Shown: piece after piece, positions 1 to 5,264 of the stretch | Position numbering within the stretch: position 1 is the stretch's first letter | Layout of the letters: each line of letters begins with the position of its first letter | Program-made: the position numbers and the translations under genes | From: Clostridiales bacterium UBA8153 | GTDB taxonomy: Bacteria > Bacillota > Sulfobacillia > UBA8153 | Length of the DNA: 5,264 nucleotides | Reading direction: 5' to 3' | NCBI GenBank assembly: GCA_003449495.1 | Contig: DMHJ01000080.1 | Span: 1-5,264, forward strand | Notes under the pieces: model-generated | Told to the model about the DNA's origin: nothing | Seen by the model: the letters and a program-made list of their open reading frames with translations, nothing else | Databases searched by the model: none

Positions 1-1022
1 GCGACGGCCTGGTACAGCTGGGGCGGTATGTAATCACCGATATCCACGGAACGATAGAGCGCCTGCGCCAATGACGGATTGGGAACGATGGCCACCCGGT
101 GCTTCCTGGCCTCTGCCACGATGCGCGCGGCCATCAGGTCCCGCCCTTTGGCCACCACTTCCGGCGCCGGAGCGACGGCCAAGTTATACTTGAGCGCAAT
201 CGCGTAGTGGATGGGGTTGGTCACCACCACGTCGGACTTGGCCACGGCGGCCATCATGCGCCGGCGGGCCAGCAGACGCTGGCGGGTACGCTGGGCGGCC
301 TTGACCTCAGGCCGGCCTTCGGTGTCCTTCAATTCGTCTTTTAGCTCCTGCCGGGTCATGCGCAAGTTTTTCTCATGCTCCCACCATTGGTAGGCATAGT
401 CGATAGCACCCAGCCCCAGCAGGACCAGTCCGGCAGGCACGGCCACACCGTGGACGGCCTCGGCCACCAGACCCACGGCGGGCAGCGGGTGCATGAGGCC
501 CAAAGTCGGCCAGACCCCGGCGCGACGCTCCAGTGCCGTCCACACCACCGCACCTACCAAAGTGACCTTCAAGACGGCTTTGGCACCCTCCACCAGGGTC
601 CGGCGGGAAAAGAGTTTCTGCAGTCCGGCCAGGGGGTTCAGGCGCTCCAGTTTGGGTGCGAGCAGCCCACCATTAAAGCCCAAGCCGGTCTGGGCCGTCC
701 CCACCACCAGGGATGCGCCCACGGCCGCCGCCGCCAACGGCCAGGCCATGGCGCCGGCCCAGCGTACCGCCGTCAGGTACAGTGCCTGGGCCGCGTCCAC
801 CGTATCCACCGGCCTCAGCTCCTGCCAGTGCTCCACCAGCAGGGAGCGCGCCAGCTCCGCCACGCGGGGGGCCGTGAGGCGCACGGCGTAATACACCGCC
901 AAAAGACCCACGGCGGCCGAAAGCTCTGCGCTCTGGAATACCTGGCCTTTGCGCCTGGCCTCCTGGCGCTTGCGCTGGGTCGGGGCTTCCCGTTTCTCCT
1001 GGGAGAATAGTTGTAGCTGCAA
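1..1022 (-). CDS. flhB: Flagellar biosynthesis protein FlhB, C-terminus cut by window edge
   Basis: FlhB is the inner-membrane export-gate protein that switches flagellar type III secretion from rod/hook to filament substrates. The 340 complete codons visible are probably all but the last 10-30 residues. The N-terminus (LQLFSQEKREAPTQRKRQEA, then RKGQV at about 24-28) fits the family opening. Four hydrophobic segments lie near residues 33-50, 83-110, 146-164 and 182-207. The cytoplasmic linker includes ARRRMM (252-257), and the FlhB-C domain starts at the autocleavage loop, followed by VVAKG (289-293) and ALYRSVDIG (321-329). The cleavage motif reads N269-P270-I271-H272 instead of the usual NPTH. 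The start is TTG at 1022, because the protein begins at the conserved LQLF and a G-rich Shine-Dalgarno lies 6 bases upstream; no ATG or GTG fits as well. It follows fliR after an 11-base gap. The family call is very secure; the start is fairly secure. Confidence 0.97.
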   Translation of the reverse strand, partial: MQLQLFSQEKREAPTQRKRQEARRKGQVFQSAELSAAVGLLAVYYAVRLTAPRVAELARSLLVEHWQELRPVDTVDAAQALYLTAVRWAGAMAWPLAAAAVGASLVVGTAQTGLGFNGGLLAPKLERLNPLAGLQKLFSRRTLVEGAKAVLKVTLVGAVVWTALERRAGVWPTLGLMHPLPAVGLVAEAVHGVAVPAGLVLLGLGAIDYAYQWWEHEKNLRMTRQELKDELKDTEGRPEVKAAQRTRQRLLARRRMMAAVAKSDVVVTNPIHYAIALKYNLAVAPAPEVVAKGRDLMAARIVAEARKHRVAIVPNPSLAQALYRSVDIGDYIPPQLYQAV

Positions 1023-1028
1023 GCGTTT

Positions 1029-1036
1029 CCCCCCTA
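1029..1036 (-). promoter_or_regulatory. flhB ribosome binding site fused to the fliR stop codon
   Basis: The minus strand reads TAGGGGGG. The TAG is the fliR stop, and AGGGGGG lies 6 bases before the TTG start of flhB. It is a weaker match to the anti-Shine-Dalgarno than the fliQ and fliR sites. With a TTG start this may keep FlhB at lower output, in line with its low copy number in the export gate (inference). Confidence 0.65.
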
Positions 1037-1786
1037 CCGCATGAGCCGCAGCAGAGCCATGGTATGCCGGTGGCTGTCTCTGGCCAGGACCTCCACCATG
1101 AGCACGTAGGCGGGCATGGCCAAGCTCAGGAGCAGAAGACCTCCGGCCAACTTGGCAGGCAGCCCGACCACGAAGATGTTCAGCTGCGGGACGCTGCGGG
1201 CCACCAACCCCAGCGCCACCGAACCCACAAACAAGGCGCCCACCACGGGCAGGGCGATGCGCAAAGCGATCCAGAACATCTCCCCGCTGGCATCGACCAC
1301 GACCCGTAGGGAACCCCCTCCCCAGAGGGCGGAGTCCACGGGCACCACCTGGAAGCTGTCGGCCAGGGCCATCAAGAGGAGGTGATGGCCGTTGAGACTC
1401 AAAAACACCAGCATGGCCAAAAGGTACAGGAAGCTGCCCACCACGGGCGCGGGTTGCCCCAGGTTGGGATCCAGGACATTGACGATGCCAAAGCCGGTCT
1501 CCATATCTATGAGATGTCCGGCCACCTGCACGGCGGAAAACACCAGCCCGGCCATGAATCCCAAAGCCAGCCCGGTGGCGAGTTCCCTTCCTGCCGACAG
1601 TAGCAGGCCGGCACCCTGGGTCAGGGGAGCCCGGGCCACCACCGGCGCCAAGGCGACGCCGGTGTATACGGCCAGCAGGGCACGGACCGGCCAGTACAGA
1701 TAGCGGCTACTCCAGACCGGCCCGGCCGCCAGCACGCCCATGACACGCATGCTCACCAGGGCCATATGGGTGAGGTCCTCGGCCAC
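1034..1786 (-). CDS. fliR: Flagellar biosynthesis protein FliR
   Basis: FliR is an integral membrane subunit of the flagellar type III export gate and completes the FliP5-FliQ4-FliR1 helical core. With the start chosen here it has 250 residues, close to the usual length of about 260. Family signatures include GRELATGLALGF (66-77), QVAGHLIDMETGFG (87-100), DP (106-107), NGHH (132-135), SFQVVP (144-149) and PQLNIFVVGLP (200-210). Most of the chain is hydrophobic, with several membrane helices. The start is GTG at 1786: AGGAGG lies 7 bases upstream and overlaps the fliQ stop. A GTG 6 bases earlier is too close to that site, and an ATG at 1765 lacks a comparable one. The same frame stays open to 1867, but that would add residues encoded inside fliQ with no family similarity. 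FliR is not fused to FlhB, unlike in some clostridia. Confidence 0.97.
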   Translation of the reverse strand: MAEDLTHMALVSMRVMGVLAAGPVWSSRYLYWPVRALLAVYTGVALAPVVARAPLTQGAGLLLSAGRELATGLALGFMAGLVFSAVQVAGHLIDMETGFGIVNVLDPNLGQPAPVVGSFLYLLAMLVFLSLNGHHLLLMALADSFQVVPVDSALWGGGSLRVVVDASGEMFWIALRIALPVVGALFVGSVALGLVARSVPQLNIFVVGLPAKLAGGLLLLSLAMPAYVLMVEVLARDSHRHTMALLRLMR

Positions 1787-1793
1787 CGGCACT

Positions 1794-1800
1794 CCTCCTA
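1794..1800 (-). promoter_or_regulatory. fliR ribosome binding site fused to the fliQ stop codon
   Basis: The minus strand reads TAGGAGG. The TAG is the fliQ stop, and AGGAGG is a perfect Shine-Dalgarno core 7 bases before the GTG at 1786. This decides the fliR start and removes the apparent overlap with fliQ implied by the longer open frame. Confidence 0.85.
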
Positions 1801-2067
1801 AGGTAGTAGCGTGGGAAGCACGGCGTAGAGCCGCCGGGTGTACTCCAACAGCTGGGTCAGCATCCACTCGCCGAAGATGCCGATGGCCACCAGCACCGCG
1901 ACGATTTTGGGCACGAAGACCAGGGTCTGCTCATGAATCTGGGTGGTGGCCTGAAAAATGCTGACGATAAGCCCGGTGGCCAAGCTCAGGCCCAGCGCGG
2001 GGGCGGCCAACAGCAACACCGTGACCAGGGCCTCACGTCCGATGGTAACCACCAGTTCCTGGCTCAT
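1798..2067 (-). CDS. fliQ: Flagellar biosynthesis protein FliQ
   Basis: FliQ is a small two-helix membrane protein that wraps the FliP/FliR core of the flagellar export gate. The 89-residue length is exactly that expected for the family. Two hydrophobic helices lie near residues 14-37 and 51-75. Between them is the very conserved stretch GLIVSIFQATTQIHEQTL (32-49), followed by FVPKIVAV (51-58). It starts at ATG 2067 with AAGGAGG 6 bases upstream, a site that includes the last bases of the fliP stop codon. It sits between fliP and fliR, and the fliR Shine-Dalgarno in turn uses its stop codon, so translation of the three is probably coupled. Nothing in the protein departs from the family. Confidence 0.98.
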   Translation of the reverse strand: MSQELVVTIGREALVTVLLLAAPALGLSLATGLIVSIFQATTQIHEQTLVFVPKIVAVLVAIGIFGEWMLTQLLEYTRRLYAVLPTLLP

Positions 2068-2073
2068 AGGCCG

Positions 2074-2081
2074 CCTCCTTA
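2074..2081 (-). promoter_or_regulatory. fliQ ribosome binding site fused to the fliP stop codon
   Basis: The minus strand reads TAAGGAGG. The TAA is the fliP stop, and its two final adenines are part of the Shine-Dalgarno AAGGAGG, 6 bases before the fliQ ATG. A ribosome ending fliP would be sitting on the fliQ initiation site, which supports coupled translation. Confidence 0.85.
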
Positions 2082-2834
2082 ACGAAAACCCCGGATCAGG
2101 GACACGACCAGCAGGTTCCAGCCGTCCGCTACCACAAACAGCAGGACTTTAAAGGGCAACGAGATCATCACCGGGGGCAGCATGAGCATGCCCATGGACA
2201 TAAGGGTGCTGGCCACCACCATATCGATGACTAAAAAGGGTATGAAGATGATGAAGCCGATCTGAAACGCCGTCTGTAGCTCGCTGATGGCGAAGGCCGG
2301 GATCAGGGCGGAGGTAGGTACGTCGTCCAGGGTTTCCGGCTGGGGATGACCGGCGATGCTCATGAATAGGGCCAAGTCGCGCTCGCGGGTCTGCCGGAAC
2401 ATGAAATCCCGCACCGGCTCCAGGGCCCGGGTGAGGGCGGTGGCCTGGTCCAGCTCGCCCGCCAGGTACGGGGCCAGCGCTTGGCTGTGCACCTGCCCCC
2501 ATACCGGCCCCATGATGAAGAAGGTGAGAAACAGCGCCAAGGCCACCAACACCTGGTTGGGCGGGACCTGTTGGGTGCCCAGACCGCTGCGAAGGAACGC
2601 CAGGCTGACCACCAAGCGGGTGAAGGAGGTCATCAGCAGCATGATGCCGGGCGCCAGGCTCAGCACCGTCAACAGGGCGATGATCTGCAGGGTGGTGACC
2701 ACCCGCGCCGGTTCCGTGGTGGTGCCCACCCGCAAGTCAAGAGCAGGCAACGGGACCGCCTGGGCCCGGACCGGCCCGGCCATTACCGCCACCAAGGCTA
2801 AAGCCAAGATCAGTCCAGCTAGCGCCTTAGTCAC
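2079..2834 (-). CDS. fliP: Flagellar biosynthesis protein FliP
   Basis: FliP forms the pentameric central part of the flagellar type III export gate in the inner membrane. The 251-residue product opens with a signal peptide: a lysine at 3, a hydrophobic stretch at about 5-20, and an A-Q-A cleavage motif at 24-26, as expected because FliP is known to be processed. Family motifs follow: LLMTSFTRLVV (66-76), LGTQQVPPNQVLVALALF (85-102), FMFRQTRERDLALF (144-157), AFAISELQTAFQIGF (180-194) and LPPVMISLPFK (219-229), then a C-terminal helix. The start is GTG at 2834, which leaves 7 bases after the G-rich Shine-Dalgarno. GTG at 2840 is possible but lies almost on top of that site, and ATG 2867 would place residues ahead of the signal peptide inside fliO. 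The start overlaps the fliO end by 8 bases. The methionine gasket reads M-L-M at 216-218. Confidence 0.97.
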   Translation of the reverse strand: MTKALAGLILALALVAVMAGPVRAQAVPLPALDLRVGTTTEPARVVTTLQIIALLTVLSLAPGIMLLMTSFTRLVVSLAFLRSGLGTQQVPPNQVLVALALFLTFFIMGPVWGQVHSQALAPYLAGELDQATALTRALEPVRDFMFRQTRERDLALFMSIAGHPQPETLDDVPTSALIPAFAISELQTAFQIGFIIFIPFLVIDMVVASTLMSMGMLMLPPVMISLPFKVLLFVVADGWNLLVVSLIRGFR

Positions 2835-3162
2835 CTTCACGCCCCCTCTGGGGCCAGAGGCGGGCAAGCTGTTCCCTGAAGCCCGGGACCTCTACCCCCG
2901 CTGCGGCCTCAGGACTATCCAGCATCTGCAGGAGGGTAATGCCACCGTCGGTGACCCCCAGCAAAAGGTCCTTCCCGCCCGAGCGCACCAGGCAGAGCAC
3001 CCGGTTTCCCCCGCACGAGACTGACTCCACCACGCGCAGGTGATGCCCGGCCATCAGCTTGCCCCGTCGCGCCATCCGGCGAGCCAGGGCCGGAATCAGC
3101 CAGACCATGCCCACCAGGAGCACCGCCACTTGTAGCAGGCCCCAAACCGTCACACCTTCCAC
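2827..3162 (-). CDS. fliO: Flagellar biosynthetic protein FliO (FliZ in Bacillus naming)
   Basis: FliO is a small membrane protein that assists assembly of the FliP ring of the export gate. The product of about 111 residues has one N-terminal membrane helix (about 5-25), then an arginine/lysine-rich patch (RR at 28-29, RRGK at 32-35) that should hold the rest in the cytoplasm. The FliO domain follows, with LRVVESVSCGGNRVLCLVR (42-60), a Gly-Lys turn and LLLGVTDGGITLLQML (66-81). The sequence is weakly conserved in the family, so the call rests on this architecture plus its place between fliY and fliP. GTG at 3162 is chosen because GGGGGAG ends 8 bases upstream. GTG at 3171, which would overlap the fliY stop as GTGA, has the same G-run directly against it. 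The difference is three residues. The pair C50/C57 is noted without an assigned role. Confidence 0.9.
   Translation of the reverse strand: MEGVTVWGLLQVAVLLVGMVWLIPALARRMARRGKLMAGHHLRVVESVSCGGNRVLCLVRSGGKDLLLGVTDGGITLLQMLDSPEAAAGVEVPGFREQLARLWPQRGREGD
2842..2849 (-). promoter_or_regulatory. fliP ribosome binding site inside the fliO 3' end
   Basis: AGAGGGGG on the minus strand ends 7 bases before the GTG at 2834 and only 1 base before the GTG at 2840. The spacing favours the later start, which overlaps the fliO stop in the form GTGACTAA. Confidence 0.6.
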
Positions 3163-3167
3163 CGGCG

Positions 3168-4145
3168 TCACTCCCCCAGTTTCTTCACCCGGTCCTGGGG
3201 CGACAGGATGTCGGTGATACGCACCCCGAAGTTGTCGTCGATGACCACGACTTCGCCCCGGGCCACCAGCTTGCCGTTGACCAAGACCTCCACCGCCTCG
3301 CCGGCCAGCTTCTCGATGTCCAGCACCGACCCAATGCCTAACGCGAGGACCTCCTTCACGCTGCGACGGGTGCGCCCCAGCTCCACGGTTACCTGCAAGG
3401 GGACATCCAAGAGCAGATCCAGGTTGGTCCCGCCGGGCCGGACCGGACCCGCCTGCAGCGGTTCAAAGGCGGGCGGACGGATGCTTACCGGCCCATGGGC
3501 CGCGCGCCGGGGGGCGGCGGGCCCCGGTGAAACCGCCAGCGCTTCCAGCATCGCCCGGCTGTACCACTGCTCCATAAAACCCCGGGCGCTGTCACCCACC
3601 AGCCAGGGATAGACCAAGCGGAGTTCCGGTTTGAGCTCGGCCAGCCAGCCGGAGTAGTCCCCGGCTTCCAGCACGGAGGGCTCGCCCAAGGTCAGCTCCA
3701 CCGGCCTTTGATTCACCGCGCTCAAGTGGGCGGCGAAGTCTCGCACCAGTTCTCCCAGGACCTCACCTACGGTCTTCACCTGGCTGGCCAGCAGCTCGTC
3801 CTGCTTGACCCCGTGGCCACCACATAGCAGGTCCAGCATGGCCTGGGCCACCGGCGTGGAAATGAGCAGGTGCAGATACCCGCCGCCGGCGTCGGTTACC
3901 GGCAGCACCAGGTGGGCGCGCCCGTCGTGTCCGGGGGCGGGGGATACCGCCGGAGGGTCGATTTTGACCTTAGCTCCCAAGGCCGCCTCCAGGGCGGCCG
4001 ACCCGGCCAGAGTGGCCGAGTAGAGGAGACGGTTGAGGGCCGGACCGTCCTTACCCTCCCGCCGCCCGGGCGCCGGGGTTTCCCCGGAGTCAGAAGCGCG
4101 CAGCAGGGCTTCGATTTCTTCTTGGGTCAAGGCGATTTCGCTCAT
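3168..4145 (-). CDS. fliY: Flagellar motor switch protein FliY (FliN with CheC-like domain)
   Basis: FliY takes the place of FliN in the C-ring of the flagellar motor in Bacillota and Thermotogae. The 325 residues show three parts. First is a CheY-P-binding tail, LTQEEIEALL (6-15). Second is a CheC/FliM-middle-like domain at about 35-205. Third, after a Pro/Ala-rich linker (about 206-240), is a C-terminal SPOA/FliN domain (240-317) with LDLLLDVPLQVTVELGRT, SVLDIEKLAGE and VLVNGKLVARGEVVVIDDNF as its marks. FliN proper is only 100-150 residues, so the length supports FliY. In Bacillus subtilis FliY also dephosphorylates CheY-P, but both expected D/S-x3-E-x2-N sites look lost here (residues L37/L41/A44 and K124/E128/G131 by my alignment), so phosphatase activity is doubtful. 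The ATG at 4145 overlaps the fliM stop as ATGA, with GAGGGG 8 bases upstream. Confidence 0.95.
   Translation of the reverse strand: MSEIALTQEEIEALLRASDSGETPAPGRREGKDGPALNRLLYSATLAGSAALEAALGAKVKIDPPAVSPAPGHDGRAHLVLPVTDAGGGYLHLLISTPVAQAMLDLLCGGHGVKQDELLASQVKTVGEVLGELVRDFAAHLSAVNQRPVELTLGEPSVLEAGDYSGWLAELKPELRLVYPWLVGDSARGFMEQWYSRAMLEALAVSPGPAAPRRAAHGPVSIRPPAFEPLQAGPVRPGGTNLDLLLDVPLQVTVELGRTRRSVKEVLALGIGSVLDIEKLAGEAVEVLVNGKLVARGEVVVIDDNFGVRITDILSPQDRVKKLGE
3171..3177 (-). promoter_or_regulatory. fliO ribosome binding site
   Basis: GGGGGAG on the minus strand sits in the final codons of fliY. It directly abuts the GTG at 3171 but is 8 bases from the GTG at 3162, which is why the later start is preferred for fliO. 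It is G-rich rather than a perfect AGGAGG, so its strength is uncertain. Confidence 0.55.
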
Positions 4146-5128
4146 GGCTCATTCCCCTCTTCGAACAACTCCGTGATCTGGCAGGCCAAATGCTTGCCGT
4201 GTCGCCCCGGCCGGGCCCGGAACTTGGGCTTGCCCTCCACCAGCACGGTGACCTCACCGTCTACCGGCGCATCCAGGCCGATGATGTCGTTGACTTCCAG
4301 GCCCAACAGCTCGCGCATGGCCACCTGTGAGGTACCCAAGATGGCGGTGAGCTCTACTTCCACCCGGGCGATACCGCCCGCCATGGACCGGGCGCTCTGG
4401 GCCGGGTCGGGGGTAGCCCCGGCTCCAAACAGCCGGTGGGTAGAGAGCTTGGGCATCACCGGCGCCATCATCAGGTGGGGCAGGACCAGGTTCATCGGTC
4501 CGTTCTGCCCCCCCAACCGTACCTCGATGGTGATCACCACCACCATCTCGCTGGGCGACAGCACCTGGACAAATAGAGGGTTCCCCTCGATATCCGAGAC
4601 CGAGGGCTGGACCGAGGCAACCTTGCTCCAGCTGTCTGCCAGCACCCGCAACATGCCGCTCATGAGGTTGGCCAGCACCGTCTCCTCGATCTCCGTAAGC
4701 GCCCGCGCTTTGTCGACCGGACGTCCCGGCCCGCCGAACAGGCGGTCAAGGACCGGGAAACACAGCGCCGGGTGGATCTCCACTAGAGCCTGGCTGGGCA
4801 AGGGCTTGAGGTTGACCACGCCCACCGCGCACGGGCTGGGCAACATCCGGCAGTACTCCTCGAAGGTCATCTGGTCCACCGAAGAAACGCTGGTAGTGAC
4901 CATGCTCCGCAGCTGCCCGGAGAAATAGCCGGTCAGGGAGCGGGCGAAGTCCTCGTGGAGGAATTGGAGCACGCGCAGGGCGTCCTTGGGGAACTTGTCC
5001 GGCCTGCGGAAATCATAGATGCGCAGTCGCTTGCCACTGCGAGACAGCCGGTCAGGTTTGACTTCTACGCCTCCCCGGCTCAGTGAAGCCAATAGGTTGT
5101 CCACATCGCGCTGGGATAGTGTAGCCAT
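4142..5128 (-). CDS. fliM: Flagellar motor switch protein FliM
   Basis: FliM is the C-ring protein that binds CheY-P and passes the switching signal to FliG. The 328-residue length is normal. The N-terminal tail LSQRDVDNLL (4-13) is a slightly divergent form of the CheY-P-binding motif LSQxEIDALL. Next come RIYDFRRPDKFPKDALRVLQ (36-55) and LHEDFARSL (57-65), which mark the start of the FliM domain. The FliG-binding GGPG loop is at 132-135, and a long CheC-like middle domain runs to about 230. A C-terminal SPOA domain (about 250-322) includes TAILGTSQVAMRELLGLEVN (261-280), which contacts FliN/FliY. ATG 5128 is chosen because AGGAGGT lies 6 bases upstream; an in-frame GTG at 5143 lies upstream of that site and is rejected. 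It follows fliL after 23 bases and overlaps fliY by 4. Confidence 0.98.
   Translation of the reverse strand: MATLSQRDVDNLLASLSRGGVEVKPDRLSRSGKRLRIYDFRRPDKFPKDALRVLQFLHEDFARSLTGYFSGQLRSMVTTSVSSVDQMTFEEYCRMLPSPCAVGVVNLKPLPSQALVEIHPALCFPVLDRLFGGPGRPVDKARALTEIEETVLANLMSGMLRVLADSWSKVASVQPSVSDIEGNPLFVQVLSPSEMVVVITIEVRLGGQNGPMNLVLPHLMMAPVMPKLSTHRLFGAGATPDPAQSARSMAGGIARVEVELTAILGTSQVAMRELLGLEVNDIIGLDAPVDGEVTVLVEGKPKFRARPGRHGKHLACQITELFEEGNEP
4154..4159 (-). promoter_or_regulatory. fliY ribosome binding site inside the fliM 3' end
   Basis: GAGGGG on the minus strand lies 8 bases before the fliY ATG and within the last codons of fliM. Together with the ATGA stop/start overlap it suggests translational coupling of the two switch proteins, which are needed together in the C-ring. 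Confidence 0.7.
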
Positions 5129-5143
5129 GATCCACCTCCTCAC
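5129..5143 (-). promoter_or_regulatory. fliM ribosome binding site and leader
   Basis: The minus strand reads GTGAGGAGGTGGATC directly before the fliM ATG. AGGAGGT is a near-perfect Shine-Dalgarno, with 6 bases between its last GG and the start. It decides the start at 5128 over the in-frame GTG at 5143, which is the first codon of this same stretch. No promoter-like pattern is visible in the 23 bases between fliL and fliM, so fliM is probably cotranscribed with fliL. Confidence 0.85.
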
Positions 5144-5151
5144 TCTTCCCT

Positions 5152-5264
5152 CTACTGGATGACGAACTCCACAAACAGCACCCTGACCACGCGCGAGCGT
5201 TCAAAGACGGCACTCAGCCGCTCCTTCAGCGTCTCCCGCAGGCGCTGCATGCCCTCCTCGCCGG
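5152..5264 (-). CDS. fliL: Flagellar basal body-associated protein FliL, C-terminal end only
   Basis: Only the last 36 complete codons and the stop are inside the window; the rest of the gene lies beyond the right edge. The visible end contains GEEGMQRLRETLKERL followed by VVRVLFVEFVIQ and a TAG stop. This matches the usual FliL C-terminus, in which a G-x-x-x-L-K-x-x-L-x-x-x-I helix leads to a strand of the form V-x-F-T-x-F-V-x-Q. FliL is a single-pass membrane protein whose periplasmic domain supports the stator units. Its position directly upstream of fliM is the standard flagellar gene order and strengthens an assignment that would be only moderate from this short piece. Confidence 0.9.
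   Translation of the reverse strand, partial: GEEGMQRLRETLKERLSAVFERSRVVRVLFVEFVIQ

Noticed and set aside
356..553. A 65-codon minus-strand frame inside flhB
   Set aside because: It lies in a different frame within flhB and is rich in Trp, Cys and Pro; flhB is intact through this stretch, so this is not a frameshifted piece.
375..1010. A 211-codon plus-strand frame across flhB
   Set aside because: It is His/Gln/Gly-rich in the way expected of the complement of Leu/Ala/Val codons, and the minus-strand flhB reading is unambiguous.
1023..1033. A possible fliR-flhB fusion, as seen in some clostridia
   Set aside because: fliR ends in a clear TAG followed by an 11-base gap, and flhB has its own Shine-Dalgarno and start in a different frame.
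1787..1867. N-terminal extension of fliR into fliQ
   Set aside because: The extra residues have no similarity to FliR, they lie in another frame of fliQ, and a perfect Shine-Dalgarno supports the start at 1786.
2356..3024. A 222-codon plus-strand frame across fliP and fliO
   Set aside because: It is an antisense shadow of two genuine genes, with Arg/Ala/Thr-rich composition and no family similarity.
3870..4928. A 352-codon open frame on the plus strand across fliY and fliM
   Set aside because: It is antisense to two confidently identified genes, its translation is low-complexity Ser/Thr/Arg/Pro-rich with no recognisable domain, and GC-rich coding DNA commonly leaves such frames open.
5129..5151. 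A possible promoter or terminator between fliL and fliM
   Set aside because: The 23-base gap holds the ribosome binding site and a short leader. I see no inverted repeat with a T-run and no -35/-10 pair.

Overview
The window is one continuous piece of a flagellar operon, read entirely from the minus strand (high to low coordinates). In transcription order it holds the 3' end of fliL, then fliM, fliY (the long, Bacillota-type fliN), fliO, fliP, fliQ, fliR and most of flhB, which runs off the left edge. Coding density is close to 100%: the largest gap is 23 bases (fliL to fliM), and other junctions are small gaps or overlaps of a few bases. I see no RNA gene, mobile element, CRISPR array, promoter or terminator. 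The plus-strand open frames are antisense shadows typical of GC-rich coding DNA.

Organism: the order fliL-fliM-fliY-fliO-fliP-fliQ-fliR-flhB and a FliN carrying a large CheC-like N-terminal domain (FliY) are the arrangement known from Bacillota and Thermotogae. The DNA is GC-rich (by eye about 60-65%), and most starts are GTG or TTG behind strong AGGAGG-like Shine-Dalgarno sites. This suggests a GC-rich, possibly deep-branching clostridial or related Bacillota lineage. That placement is inference; no gene here fixes a genus.

How the genes work together: FliL supports the motor at the membrane. FliM and FliY are C-ring (switch) proteins that receive CheY-P and set rotation direction. FliO helps assemble the FliP/FliQ/FliR core of the flagellar type III export gate. 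FlhB joins that core and switches substrate specificity from rod/hook to filament proteins after self-cleavage at its NPTH loop.

This is an ordinary conserved locus, and I do not see an undescribed system in it. The points worth a second look are residue-level. The FlhB autocleavage motif reads NPIH rather than NPTH. Both CheC-type phosphatase sites of FliY appear to be lost. No cheY lies between fliY and fliO, where Bacillus subtilis has it. Three consecutive junctions place the Shine-Dalgarno sequence on the preceding stop codon.
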